Of a stretch of 64,000 bases of DNA, positions 9,866 through 20,180 are shown in pieces. Numbering within the stretch: the first letter of the stretch is position 1; every line of letters begins with the position of its first letter. The notes under the pieces are model-generated. The model had not been told where the DNA came from. It worked only from the letters and a program-made list of their open reading frames with translations, and did not search any database. Origin of the DNA: Gnetum montanum (Eukaryota > Streptophyta > Gnetopsida > Gnetales > Gnetaceae); NCBI GenBank assembly GCA_015680685.1, contig MNCI01018018.1, forward strand, positions 105,961 to 169,960, given 5' to 3'. The position numbers and the translations under genes were made by a program.

Positions 9866-12165
9866 GACCGTTTGGGATTGCCAACGTGTTGACCTTTGAG
9901 TCTCATGACTTTTAGGGTCATATGATGCAAAGGTGTTTTTCAAATGGGGTTTAAATGCTTATTGGTCTTTGGAAACACCAAGGCCCAGATACCTCCAAAT
10001 AGATTCAATGGTTATGAAACAAACTAAATGTGAGTATGTATTTGTAGTTGTGAATGTTGAAATGGTTAGGTTGTGTATGAAACTATAATTGGTTATCATA
10101 AAAGAAATTTAGCTAACTTTGTCAAATACTATGAGTTATTGAAATTTATTATTTTGTCAAATCACTTAGTTTATATAGTCCCTATAGTATGTTNTCAGTT
10201 TATTACAAATCATCCAAACCCTCTGAGCTCAATAAGAAATTTCATAAAAAAACACTTTAATTTAACTACCAAAATGCTTTGTAAACAACAAAGTACAAGC
10301 TTCTATTTGGCTAGTTAAAATTAGTCAAAAATTGCAAACCATAAAACTTCCATAAAAAATTGACAATTTCAAGGTAATAAACTTTAAAAATAAAGAAGCT
10401 ATTTTAGTCATCTCAAAGTATCAAAGATTTTCTAGTTTCCCTAGACTCAAATAGGCAATTTCTATAAGACATTACTATTAAATTTCTCAAGATGCTTTTC
10501 TACAACATATGCTCTTATTAGGAAAACCTTAATAGAAATCTAATATTGCACAAAAATAGAGCTATAAAGCTAACCTAGAAAAATCTCAAAATTAAATGGC
10601 AAGTATTATACTATCTCAACCATTAGCTAAATAATTAAAACAAAATGGGAAGAAATAGACTCATAGGATTAAAACAAAGTAGTTGAATTGATGTCTTTAG
10701 CAAGCCATGCTCTACAACAATTCTTTAATATTCTTCAAAGTTGCTTTTTCCCAAAATTTCCAAATTCATTCTACTTTAAGCCTTTTTAGAGTAGCTTTTA
10801 ATAGTTACAACCATAATAAAATATCAAGGTCGGAATTGATTTATAACTTCCATAGGAAGTTATCAAAAAAAATTTCCAAAATTTTCCATAGTTTGATAAG
10901 TGGTATGTCAAATGTAAATATCAGAGATTTAATTGTGCTTTTATACAACCTTCATGGAAAAAAGAGATCTATAGATCTCCTTTTTCCAAATTGTAATCTT
11001 TGTATGTGCACATGTATTACTTTTACCTCTTTTTTCTTTTTTTAAAAAAACTTATATTATAACTTTATGTTCATCTTACTAATATACATAGTTTTATTAT
11101 GTTACAATTCAAATTTTAACGCCAAGATGAAACACAATTTTCTTTGGTCCGCTCCAAGAAAAAGGTTCATTGCTTGCCGAGTGGTATGGGCATGAGGGCT
11201 TGTAGCTTGCTACTTCCACTGGCAATGCCGACGCTGTAGCAACTCATAGTGTCGATGTCCACCATTTGTCCTCCTTGCCCAGAGCTCACCGTTTGTAAAA
11301 TACCTACCGTTAATGCCACAACTATTGGAATTTAAGGTTATGAAGATGATGGCAGGATTCAGCTTCAACAGTTTGAGATGTAGATGGTGCGTTTTAGGAG
11401 CAGATGTAGGTCCTTGCTGCCAAATGCCTCCATGTGTGCACCATTTCGACACGTAGAAGGACACCATTGCAACGCCTTGACAGCCCATCATCACCACGCG
11501 AAACCTCGAGGGAAATCCTGCCAAAGAAATCGTAGTTCTCCTACCACGGCATCAGTTGCCAACAGTGCCTGGAATCCTTTGTTGATCTGCCATGGTTGTT
11601 TTTGGTATTACTAGAGTGAGAAACCCTTTTGCGTCTTTCCCTTTTCTCTTTTTGTCATGGAATGTGATCGGCTTGTTCGACTTGTATTAGGGCATGCTTC
11701 TAAAGATAGCTGCCTCTAGTCCAACGCCAGCTGTTTGGGGAAATGACACAGGGATACATGGATTCCTTGGAGATCGATTTGCAGAACCAGTAGAGGAAAG
11801 AAAGTTCGTAGGCCAATGGTAAAAACTGGATTCACGGAGACCCCACAACATTTGGAAATCTTTCTCAGAGGTTATGCCAATTTGGTTTTACTGGGAGAGG
11901 GGAAGTGACTGTATATTCATGCTGCAAAATCAAGTGTAGAGCAGAAATGTTTTTTCTTTCTTTGAAAGTTCACTTTTGAATATGTATGCAAATTGTGGCT
12001 TAATTAAGGATGCTCTGTTCATTTTGGCTCTACCATTGCCCCTTTGAAATATTTAATTTAATTCTAATCCTCCAATCATCAATAGGATTTAAATTGGGCA
12101 GCTTAATTCTCAACATTATTTCATAGAATCTGTTCCATCAAATGGTATAAAGGTGACAACATTTC
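9866..12165 (+). repeat. Segmental duplication, left copy
   Basis: The sequence from GACCGTTTGGGATTGCC onward is collinear with 40685-43716 in the same orientation, about 30.8 kb away. Shared landmarks are the block around GATGCAAAGG (9928/40752), the TATGAAACTATAATTG block (10076/40904), the GCTCTACAAC block (10708/41823), the GC-richer core (11100-11960/42230-43060) and the terminal TTATTTCATAGAATCTG block (12117/43665). Indels distinguish the copies: the left lacks about 44 bp present near 42355, about 70 bp present near 43098, and a longer stretch before the terminal block. Confidence 0.85.
11100..11990. other. GC-richer core of the left duplication copy, identity unknown
   Basis: This block is clearly less AT-rich than its surroundings. 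On the minus strand a 104-codon frame (11524 to 11210) is open and includes WCTHGGIWQQGP and NSCGINGRYFTNGELWARRT. The equivalent in the right copy is partly open in the same frame but broken by indels. Most differences between the two peptides are amino-acid changing, so I see no sign of selection on protein. It may be a piece of an old gene, a gene fragment carried by a transposon, or non-coding. Confidence 0.35.
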
Positions 12166-12332
12166 TTACCCCCTCTTTACACATCAATTGAGAAAATAAT
12201 TTTATTGGAAACATTTTTATATAGAAAAAAATAAAAATATTTTTTGAGGAAAACTTCTATCAACTTAAGGTTTGAATAGAAACCTCACTCCTAGTAAACG
12301 CAGGAAACTATGCAAATAAATTTTTATGCAAA

Positions 12333-12914
12333 CTATTCTGTGGATGGTAAGAGAATAATTAAAGTAACCCTTTTAGGGATCCTCATGTTGTTAACGCTCT
12401 CATATGTTATTTCCATGGTGATAAAAGCTCTTCTTTCTTCTTCTTGCCTAGTTAAAGCCTTAACTTGGTTTTCACCCTTGTCTTCAACAATTGTCTTTGC
12501 CTTTTTCTCATCCAACTCTTTGGTCGCTAATTTTTGAGATTCTTCCCAACTAGTTACTTCTGTGTTTTGAGATATGAAAACCTCTCCCCAAGAATCATCT
12601 TAATTGGACTCTCCTTCATATTTAGCTTCAATTGAGCATTGATGAAAGCTGCCCCAAACATTGGAATGTACTAAGCAACCACCAATGAGGAAGCTAAACT
12701 CATCCAAAAGCCAAAGTAAGAAAGGGCTTTCGCTAGATGCTCCATGGGTGGTTGCTTTACAATAGGCTCTCATGACATACTCAGCATCCCATAACATATT
12801 GGATAAAAGGCCATCTTGTTGCCATTTCTTCAAGAACCATTTTTCTACCTCACACTCAAACAGTTCACTTGCTTTTCTCACCCAAGCATTGAGTTGGGAG
12901 ACGTTATGTTTTCA
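12333..12914 (-). pseudogene. Coherent coding frame of unknown identity, one in-frame stop
   Basis: Read from 12914 down to 12333, one frame stays open for about 193 codons with a single TAA at about 12600. It begins after a TGA at about 12917 with NVSQLNAWVRKASELFECEV, continues through SPFLLWLLDEFSFLIGG, reads GEVFISQNTEV after the stop, and ends in a charged stretch (QKLATKELDEKKAKTIVEDK) and RQEEERRAFITMEITYESV before a TAG. It has varied composition, Trp- and Cys-containing hydrophobic patches and an acidic/basic helix-like tail, unlike the gag or pol remnants around it. No ATG or clear splice site marks its start. I do not recognise the family. A host gene exon or a captured gene fragment is the likeliest explanation. 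Confidence 0.5.
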
Positions 12915-13136
12915 AGTAATTCACATCTCTTTATATACTATATGGTGAATTTGAAATTCCCACCAATTCCAACAACCAACTTTTCCNAGAGTAGTGGTTT
13001 AAATAATTACTTAGTGGTAAATTAATTTTAACAACCAAATAGTGGAATTTGAATTAGCCTATCGTATGATGATGCAAATTAACTAAGTTTTGGCTAAGTG
13101 GANCATATAAAAGTTTATTACTTATAACTATGGATA

Positions 13137-13215
13137 CTCAATATTATTATAGTTACATACATGTATATATTACTATATATATGTATATATATTATATACA
13201 TGTATGAATATATAG
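13137..13215. repeat. AT dinucleotide-rich tract with inverted repeats
   Basis: This stretch is almost entirely A and T, with repeated TATATATG and ACATGTATATAT segments that can pair with each other. The copies of ACATGTATATAT near 13158 and ATATACATGT near 13195 form an imperfect inverted repeat. It resembles a decayed (TA)n microsatellite. Confidence 0.6.
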
Positions 13216-13382
13216 GTTGTGGGTGGTTGCTCAAAATAATATTTTATATGTAAAACATTATATGAAAATTGCAATTCCATCCCACTTAACGTGGACAACT
13301 TGTATGTATCTTTCAATAATTGTTTCTTGGTCTGAAATGGACTATTCCATATTGTTGAAATTTTATTTGGCTTCTTCATATT

Positions 13383-14349
13383 CTATAATAATATCATATC
13401 ATCGATTTTAAAAGTCTTTTTCAAAGCCTTTTTATTGAACCACCTTTTGACTTGAGAAGCATTTTTTAATAAATTATCTTTAGCTCTATCTAGTTCGGCT
13501 TCTCTTTTGATGAGCAAGGTCACGAAACTCCTTTCTTTATCGATTTTTTCACTAAACTTTTGCACAAAATCAAAGGTTGAACTTGTTTATGACTATTGCA
13601 GGCAAACCATAGACTAAGTTATAAGTTGATGTTCCAATAGCCTTCTTAAATCTAATATGATTAGTCTATAATGCAGATTGCAAGTAATTGATCCAGTTTC
13701 CTAGATTCCCATCCATCAACTTTTTAATGTAGGAAATAAGCTTGTTATTTGTAGATTTAGCTAAACCATTCCCTTGAAGATAATAATTTGAAGAAGAAAA
13801 TAGAAAGATGGATTTCTTTGATTCCCATGTTATAAATTCTTTAGATTGAAAAATAGATCCATTACTAGATACCAATACTTTAGGTAGATCAAAACAACTT
13901 AGAATTTGTTCTTATAAAAACTTAATTATGTCTGATACTAAACTTTTTTTGAGAGCTTTTGCTTTAGACCATTTAGTAAAATAGTTAGTAGCTGTCAAAA
14001 TAAACTTATGGCCAGCTCTTAAAGGAGTAATTGTACCAATAAAATCTAAGGTCCATTGTTGAAATGGTCTATCTGCAATTACCAGTTTTAAGGGAGCTCT
14101 AGCCTTGATTTTCAACTCGTGAATTTGACATTTATAACATCTTTGAATCATTGAACTAATATCCTAGTATATGCTAGGCCAATAAAAATCATAATGGAGT
14201 ATATGTTCCATGGTGGATTTAGGAGACTCATAAAATAAATTAGAATGATTATGGAATTGTTCTAAAATGCGATTGATTTGATCTTTATGAACACATTGCA
14301 ATAAAACCCCTTTGAAATCCTTTCTATGTAAGATTCCATCTTTAATCAC
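13383..14349 (-). pseudogene. Integrase remnant (element X)
   Basis: The N-terminal region reads LLQCVHKDQINRILEQFHNH (14310-14250) and YKCQIHELK (14135-14110), the remains of the His/Cys zinc finger. The core reads QQWTLDFIGTITPLRAGHKF and TATNYFTKW. The second catalytic Asp position reads SSNGSIF where DNG is expected, and the Glu region reads GLAKSTNNK where AEST is expected. Both are lost. A basic C-terminal piece lies at 13565-13383. Stops are TAG- and TGA-type. Confidence 0.75.
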
Positions 14350-14439
14350 AAATTTATTTGCCTTTTTGAAGAAAGCTCTCTTCTAACTTGTAGTTAAGTT
14401 ATTTAGGACCTTTCGTGTATCAAGAAATTCTAGAATTTT

Positions 14440-14890
14440 ATCATATCGATTTCTTTCATGAGTCTTAAGCACACATACTTCATTTTCTTTAGCCATTAAC
14501 TTGGCTAATTCCATTCTTTTAATGGTTTTTCATATCTCTAATGAAAATCTAAAATCATGAAGTTTTATGAGCCACTTTTCTTTTTTCAATCTAATTTCAT
14601 TTTGGGCTAATAATTATTTGACTGTAGGCTTTATTAGCATAATGTGAACTAATGCGCTTTCCAAGTAATATTTGAAATGCTGAAGTGCTTTAATGATTGC
14701 GAATGCCTATTTTTCCAAGTCTGAATAATTTAATTCCTAACCTTTCAACTAATACCCAAAAAATCCAATTGATGTATCTTGACCTTCATCTTTCTGAGTT
14801 AAAATAGCAGCAATTGAATCATTTGAAGCAAAAGCATATAACCAAAAATCTTCCTTTAATTTTGGTTTTACCAAGTAAGGAGCTTCTTGA
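14440..14890 (-). pseudogene. RNase H remnant (element X)
   Basis: Recognised from DFWLYAFASNDSIAAILTQK (14850-14790), ELNYSDLEK (about 14735) and AIIKALQHFKYYLESALVHI (about 14705-14650). The first catalytic Asp position reads FAS instead of DAS, and TDH is replaced by MLIKP, so the active site is destroyed. It sits directly after RT, where the usual gypsy RNH lies. The other RNase H of this element is at 36960-37471. Confidence 0.65.
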
Positions 14891-15464
14891 ATACCCTTTT
14901 AAATTTTTGCTAAAGCTTTCTCTAATTCTGGTGTTTTTCTTACTAGGATATCCTTTTTTAGCATATGCATCAAAGGTTTAGTAATGTCAATGAATCCAAG
15001 GATAAATTTCTTAATGAAATTTACCTTTTCAAAGAAAGATCTAAGAGACATTTGACTTGTAGGACACTTGATATTTTGTACTACTTGAATTTGAGAGTTA
15101 TATATAGCAATCCCTTCTTGATAGATTACATGACCTAGAAAACTTCCAAACTTAACGCAAAGATACATTTTTTTGGATTTAATGAAATACCATACTCATG
15201 AAATCTATCAAAAACTTGTTGGAGAGGGCCAATATGATCTTCCTTCCTTTTTGAAAAGATAGTGATATTATCCAAATAAACTATAACGAACTCACCTATT
15301 AAACCTTTAAAGGCTAAATCCATTAATCTTTGAAAAGTAGCTCCAGTATTTGACAGTCCAAATGACATTTTTTGGTATGCGAAAGTTCCCCACTTGGTGA
15401 TAAATGCTATTTTATATCTATCACCCTTATCTACCATAATTTGATTATAGCCTGAAAAACCATT
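14891..15464 (-). pseudogene. Reverse transcriptase remnant, 3' part (element X)
   Basis: The frame begins right at the LTR A boundary with SNGFSGYNQIMVDKGDRYKI, continues with FAYQKMSFGLSNTGATFQRL, and carries the catalytic box as YLDN at about 15260 (YLDD expected, second Asp lost). FGKFLGHVIYQEGIAI marks the end of the thumb. The finger subdomain upstream of GFSGYNQ is missing because the element is interrupted there. Confidence 0.8.
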
Positions 15465-16190
15465 TGATGAGTAATGAGGTACCCCTACACCCAACCATAC
15501 AATCATAGGTGTTCACATGCAATCTGGTCGAATTCCACAGACTATAATTACTAAGCACGCTAGAGCTAAACAATGTGTGCATGTTATCCGTTCATTGTCT
15601 TCCAAGTTCCACTTGTTGAATGCAATTGTATGGTTAACTGTGACTGAGGTGTAAGATTTTTATTATTTTGTGTTTTATGAATTTACTCACCTAGAACAAG
15701 AATAAAAGTAAGTAATTAAATGCTAAGTAAACTATGATCTAATCTAGCCTAACACAAGTAACTATTCCCACTTTTCGGACACATCTTGAACTTTGTGTAA
15801 ACACTGCTAGGTTGTCAAACACTAATCGTTTCTGAGGTACCAAGTGTCACACATATGTTTGAAGGGGTCATGCTTATGTATTTTAATGAGTTTCTTGATT
15901 AATCAAAATTAATTGTTGCATAAATAACATTAATAAAAATTGCATGAAACCACAATATATAAATGCATAAGAAATAAAGTCTCAAGTGCTGTAAGGATGA
16001 ATCAAAGAGTTCATCTTTATTGCCAACATAATGGTGTGTTCAGGTACATCAATGCCTAAATAATATCCATTCACACTTAGACTTCCTGTTGCGGGCATTT
16101 GGAAAATATTTTAACTCTCAAATGGACAAAGTGCATGAGTTTCACTACTTGACTACCAAAAACTACTCTCCATCGTGCACTCGGGGGTTG

Positions 16191-16198
16191 TATTTATA
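16191..16198 (-). promoter_or_regulatory. TATA box of LTR A
   Basis: The minus strand reads TATAAATA, preceded by the GATATC array (higher coordinates) and followed by a G/C-balanced stretch. The same 8-mer occurs at the same place in LTRs B, C, P1 and Q, so it is the likely core promoter of the element's transcript. Confidence 0.75.
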
Positions 16199-16217
16199 GA
16201 CCCAGGAGTAACCTTGT

Positions 16218-16302
16218 GATATTGAATGTACGATATCACATCTTAGGCTACGATATCGCGTACCCGATATTATGTACCCGATATTATGGGCACTCTAATA
16301 TC
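16218..16302 (-). repeat. 14-bp GATATC array in U3 of LTR A
   Basis: GATAT(C/T) or AATATC cores start at 16218, 16232, 16252, 16266, 16280 and 16297, giving spacings of 14, 20, 14, 14 and 17. The core is palindromic, so orientation is neutral. It lies between the LTR edge and the TATA box. Confidence 0.85.
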
Positions 16303-16328
16303 GGAGTGTATGAAAACACAATTTATCA

Positions 16329-16341
16329 TACTCCCATGACT
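16329..16341 (-). other. Polypurine tract of element 2
   Basis: Read on the minus strand, AGTCATGGGAGTA directly precedes the TGATAA start of LTR A. This is the expected position of the plus-strand primer for reverse transcription. It is shorter and less pure than many polypurine tracts but is shared in form with the tracts next to LTRs B, D and P1. Confidence 0.65.
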
Positions 16342-17549
16342 AAGTGAAAACTCAGCCTCAAGTATAGAAGAAGAGGAACAAGTCCTTTACAAAATATATT
16401 AGGAGGTGTGGACTATTCAACTAACATGCAAAGTGACACAAAGAAAACTAAAAAATAGAAAAGTGCCGAAGCATACAACATTACAATTATGTACAAGATT
16501 GGGTGTTCATGATAACAGGAAAGAACACCCTCAGATCCAAAGGACATCCAACCCCTCTTGGTAATAGAAGAATGAGGGAGAGGTAGAAGAGATCCAGTGG
16601 TCATGAACAATCTTGCGTGAGTGATATTGGTGCACCATCCTTAGTGAAGACAGTCCTACTTCTAGTCCATGCTCCCTACTACAATCATAAAAAAATTAAG
16701 GATTAGTAAATAAAGTGTAACATATAGTAGCTAAATACCTTGTCTCGCCAATGATTTTATCTAGCCAAGTTGTGATTGTGATAGATTGGTTGCTTGATAA
16801 TGTTATTGGAAAGATTGACAAATGGGTTAAGTAAGAGAAGTGACCATAAAATTTAGAAAAAGCTTAACACAAGGAATATTGGAAAGAGGGTACAAAAATT
16901 CATAATAATAAAAAGAATAATTTTACTAAAAATTATTATGAAGATGCATACAATTAGATGGCATGGATGGGGTAAATAAAAAGAATTTGATTGTAACAAT
17001 GTCTAAGGGTAAAGAACTTAACTTAACCAAACCAAAAGATATGCAATTAGGTCCTCCCCAAAGTAGGCACAGGCCTTTTATGCCCTTGCATAACTTCAAA
17101 ACAAGAAGTCTGTGGGCTCCATGGATTATTAATGGTTACAAAAAGGTAAGTACAAAAATCCAAAAGTAACTGACTGAGAAACCTGACACACCAAACTAAA
17201 ACATTGAATCAAAACATGAAATCGGCATCGAGGTGAGGCATGAAAAGCATACATGAATGAGAGAGAGAATGGAATGGAATTTCTAATTATGGTGAAATGA
17301 AGCCCCTTGTGGATTTTGTGATTAGATGACTCGGTAGGATCCATCCTCAGTCCAGACCAAAACCAACCACTTTCAATGACTTTGAATTGACATTATAAGA
17401 CTAGTCCATCCCCTGAGATACAAGAATGCTTCCATAAAATAACCACCATTTCAAATTAGAGAGAAAATAGGAAGTGAGAAAGAGCCTTAGTTAGAGGAGA
17501 CAAGACAAGTCCCATAAATAGTCTTATAGCCCTTTTATTTGGTCTAGGA

Positions 17550-17597
17550 GGTATGCTTTGAATTCCCATGTGGTTTTTTCTGAATGGAAACCACACC
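17550..17597 (-). other. 3' hairpin module, element 2 copy b
   Basis: On the sense (minus) strand the arms are TTTCCAT and ATGGGAA, which pair over seven positions with one G-U wobble. The outer stem GGTGTG with CATACC flanks them. The loop is about 14 nt. The neighbouring sequence GCATGGTGTGG on one side and TTCAAAGCA on the other is the same as in the other copies. Confidence 0.55.
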
Positions 17598-17639
17598 ATG
17601 CAAAGACCCATGCATTTTTCACATTTATTTTATCTAAGG

Positions 17640-17693
17640 GATGTGCTTTGAATCCTCATATTTCTTTCCTTTTTTTTTTATGAGGACCACACC
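17640..17693 (-). other. 3' hairpin module, element 2 copy a
   Basis: Sense-strand arms TCCTCAT and ATGAGGA are perfectly complementary over seven bases around an A/G-rich loop of 20 nt. The outer stem is GGTGTG with CACATC (one wobble in RNA). It lies about 50 bp from copy b, so this element has two versions with different but self-complementary arms. Confidence 0.6.
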
Positions 17694-18357
17694 ATGCAAA
17701 TACTAATTTAACTTCCTATTATGGAATGACACAGAATGGTGAAAAGCTCACGAGAACACTCCTGCACATAGGAAAATAGAAAAGCACGAAGAATACCACA
17801 TCCCTTTGAAGCCACACCTTGTCTAAACCTTTGATTCCTTCCCAATTCTAGAAACTACACAAGTCATCAACTTATTAAAGTTGCATTAATGAAGAAGGAA
17901 CTTCATGTTTCCAGAATAAGGAAAATCATAGAGTATGTGGAGGGGTAGATGATGTGGACACATTGAATGTTACATGAAAAGAAACAATGTTCCAGTTGCA
18001 GTAACAACATTCAAAGTCAGAAACCAAACATCAACAATCAAATTACAAATGAAACATACCACCATCGAGTAGCACATTATCATTGTATTTGACACCAGCA
18101 TTGTACCTGACACCTTATTAGTAGAAAGAATAGAAAAACACATCAAACACAAGAAGATATAAAAGAAAGTAAAAGATTACGCAATATATATCAAATATAT
18201 TAATGATGGTGTAAAAAAAACTTAGAAAAGATCAATAACTTGAAAAATAAAAAGATGTAAAACAAATATATAAAATAAAGAATATGAAAACAAAAATTTG
18301 TAAAACCAAAAATATGTAAAACAAAAAAGTCAAAAGACTAAGGGGCCACGAAAAGTG

Positions 18358-19740
18358 TTAGTATGGGTGACCATCTCCCCCATGACTATGTTGGAAGGGG
18401 AAGATCCGAAAGATTGAGTGTGGTTGTCCATCTATCGAGGTGTTTGCTGAATTGTTTGGCTTGGGCTCATGGAATGGTTTCACTTGTTGGATGTTGGCTA
18501 ATTGTTTTTTGTTTGGGCTATCAGGTTTGTAGATAATCATGGTCCCAAATAGAAAAGTCTCATCAATAATGTAAGGTCCTTCCCACAATGCTTAAAATTT
18601 AGTTTGTTGAGGTACATATGTAAGATTCTAATGGAGGACCTTATCTCTGGGTTGGAACTTGACTTTTCTTATTTTAAGGTCATGGTGTTTCTTGTTGAAT
18701 GTCTTATGCATTTCATTGGATGAAAGGGCCATTAATTGATTTTTGTCTAGAAATTTGAGGTTCATTAATCATTATTTCTGTGCTAGACTTAGATTTTGGT
18801 CAAGGTCATAGGTTATAGAGAGTGTACGGAGCTCGAATTGGATGGGTAGTGTTGGTAGTTTTTCATACACAAGCTCATAGGGAGAACAACCTATGGGGAG
18901 CTTCCATGTGAAGCAATAGGCCCAAAGGGCATCATTTAATTTAGTGCTCTAGTCCCTTTGGTATTTGCTAATGGTGTGTGTTAGAATTTTTGTAATCTTT
19001 CAATTAGTCACCTCAGCTTGATCATTAGCTTGGGGGTGATATGGTGTTGTGATTTTATGCTTAACCCCCAAGCGCTACATAAGTTTTCAGAAATTAGCAC
19101 CTGTAAAATGAGTTCCATTATCAGAAATTAATGCACGAGGCACACCAAACTTGTTTATGATTATTTTGTTGTACAAATCAAGCAGTAGTGGTGGATGCAC
19201 AATTAGTAACGACTGCTACTTATGTCCACTTAGTGCAATAGTCAACTACGACTATGATATATGCCTTTCCATTTGACAAAGGTGCAATGGGACCTATAAA
19301 GTCAATGCCCCAAATATCGAATGGCTCAAGAGGTTGAATCCATTGTTGTAACCTCTCCATTCGAGCTGTCATTCCACCATCCCTCTGGCAATGATTATAA
19401 TCGCAGAAAAATTGGTGTGCATCCTTGAAAATTTTTGGCCAATAATAGTCTACCATGAGGATTTTTATAGCCGTGTGTCTCCCAACATAATGGCCCCCAT
19501 AAGGGCCTTCGTGAGCATCCTAGAAAGCATGCAGTTGATCCATATCATGGTCACACCAACATACCAGGCCATCGAGATAAACTTTATAAAGGTTTCCATT
19601 AATTTCATGAAATGCTTGACTTGGTGAAGAAACTGTTGTTTCTTTCTTGTGTTCAGCCCTTGCAATAGTTCTTGCTTGAGCAAATAAGTGAGGATGGTGT
19701 CATACCATTTTGGTTCATGAAGCATTTATGCATTAATAGC
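18358..19740 (-). pseudogene. Integrase remnant (element 2)
   Basis: The N-terminal part reads EPKWYDTILTYLLKQELLQG (19712-19655), the region before the zinc finger. The zinc finger reads DYYWPKIFKDAHQFF...CDYNHCQRDGG, with the Cys pair spaced abnormally. The core begins FDIWGIDFIGPIAPLSNGKA (about 19335-19275) with a readable first-Asp neighbourhood. The second-Asp region is broken, and the Glu region reads QANDQAEVTN (about 19035). The C-terminal domain ends WEGPYIIDETFLFGTMIIYK at 18588-18530, the usual GPY module. Stops include several TAG-for-CAG cases. Confidence 0.85.
18362..18384 (-). promoter_or_regulatory. Second polypurine-like tract after integrase (element 2)
   Basis: The sense strand reads AGTCATGGGGGAGATGG near the IN stop. 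This 17-mer is identical in element 5 and its core matches the true polypurine tract beside LTR A (AGTCATGGGAG). It lies about 2 kb upstream of the LTR. Confidence 0.45.
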
Positions 19741-20180
19741 CCCTACAAGGAGATATTTGTCAAGGAATTGATTAGATAAGGAGCTCTCTTTCTCCTTGTG
19801 ATCCCATATTAGTTGCAATAAGTGATCCATGATCACATTCTCTACACCCTTTTGATCTACCATCATGAGATAAAATTCTTGCAAAATCATAAGCCATCGT
19901 ATGACATAGGGGCTCACTATTGGTTTATTCATTAGAAATCGGATGCCATTATAATTTGTGTGCACAAACATTTTATAGCTAAGCACATAGTACTTAAACT
20001 TCTCTAATGCGAACACCGTTTCCATCAATTCCTTTTCTATGGTGGTGTAGTTCAGCTGTGCACTTGCAATACTTCAACTTGCATAGTGAATGTAATATAG
20101 ATATTTTTGATCATCCATCTACATAAGCACTACCCTAAAGCATAATTTGATGCATCGGTTATCACATGAAATGGTTTGGA
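19741..20180 (-). pseudogene. RNase H remnant (element 2)
   Basis: The clearest piece is VFALEKFKYYVLSYKMFVHT near 20017-19960, followed by IRFLMNKPIVSPYVIRWLMI and DLLQLIWD-type C-terminal residues. The TDH motif reads TNYNG, so that catalytic Asp is lost. The DAS motif region near 20150 is present but interrupted. It joins RT without a spacer, as in other gypsy pol genes. Confidence 0.75.

Larger units (their letters stand above)
13383..15464 (-). mobile_element. Element X, 3' half (RT-RNH-IN), cut by LTR A
   Basis: On the minus strand this holds the second part of RT, an RNH domain and IN of a gypsy element clearly different from elements 2, 3, 4 and 5. The RT is interrupted at 15464/15465 by the left edge of LTR A. 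The matching 5' half (gag, PR, extra RNase H) is at 36940-39360 on the same strand, so the two probably belonged to one element now separated by about 21 kb of later insertions. The first part of RT (roughly 80-100 codons) is in neither half. Confidence 0.7.
15465..16328 (-). repeat. LTR A (3' LTR of element 2)
   Basis: On the minus strand the LTR begins TGATAAATTG at 16328 and ends ACTCATCA at 15465. It has a TATA box at 16191-16198 and a GATATC array upstream of it, so U3 is intact. Compared with LTR B it is clearly diverged, much more than B is from C. The flank at 16329-16341 reads as a polypurine tract on the minus strand, marking A as the 3' LTR. The five bases outside it (15460-15464, CCATT) are a candidate target-site copy without a visible partner. 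Confidence 0.85.
16342..18357 (-). other. Long 3' non-coding region of element 2
   Basis: No gene is seen in these 2 kb. Blocks shared with the 3' regions of P1, P4 and element 5 are visible: one at 17053-17101, one at 17461-17525, and a hairpin module at 17550-17597 that is repeated at 17640-17693. A long region between IN and 3' LTR is typical of Ogre/Tat/Athila elements. An open frame of 68 codons at 16963 on the plus strand is the antisense of these blocks and not a gene. Confidence 0.65.

Noticed and set aside
10194-10194. Single unknown bases (n) at 10194, 12987, 13103, 41432, 43655, 45878 and 56467 as biological breakpoints
   Set aside because: They look like assembly or base-calling gaps. 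Only 41432 and 56467 coincide with a change in structure and are mentioned there.
13137-13215. AT-rich inverted repeat as a terminator or origin
   Set aside because: It is a decayed TA microsatellite. No gene ends here and bacterial-type terminators do not apply.
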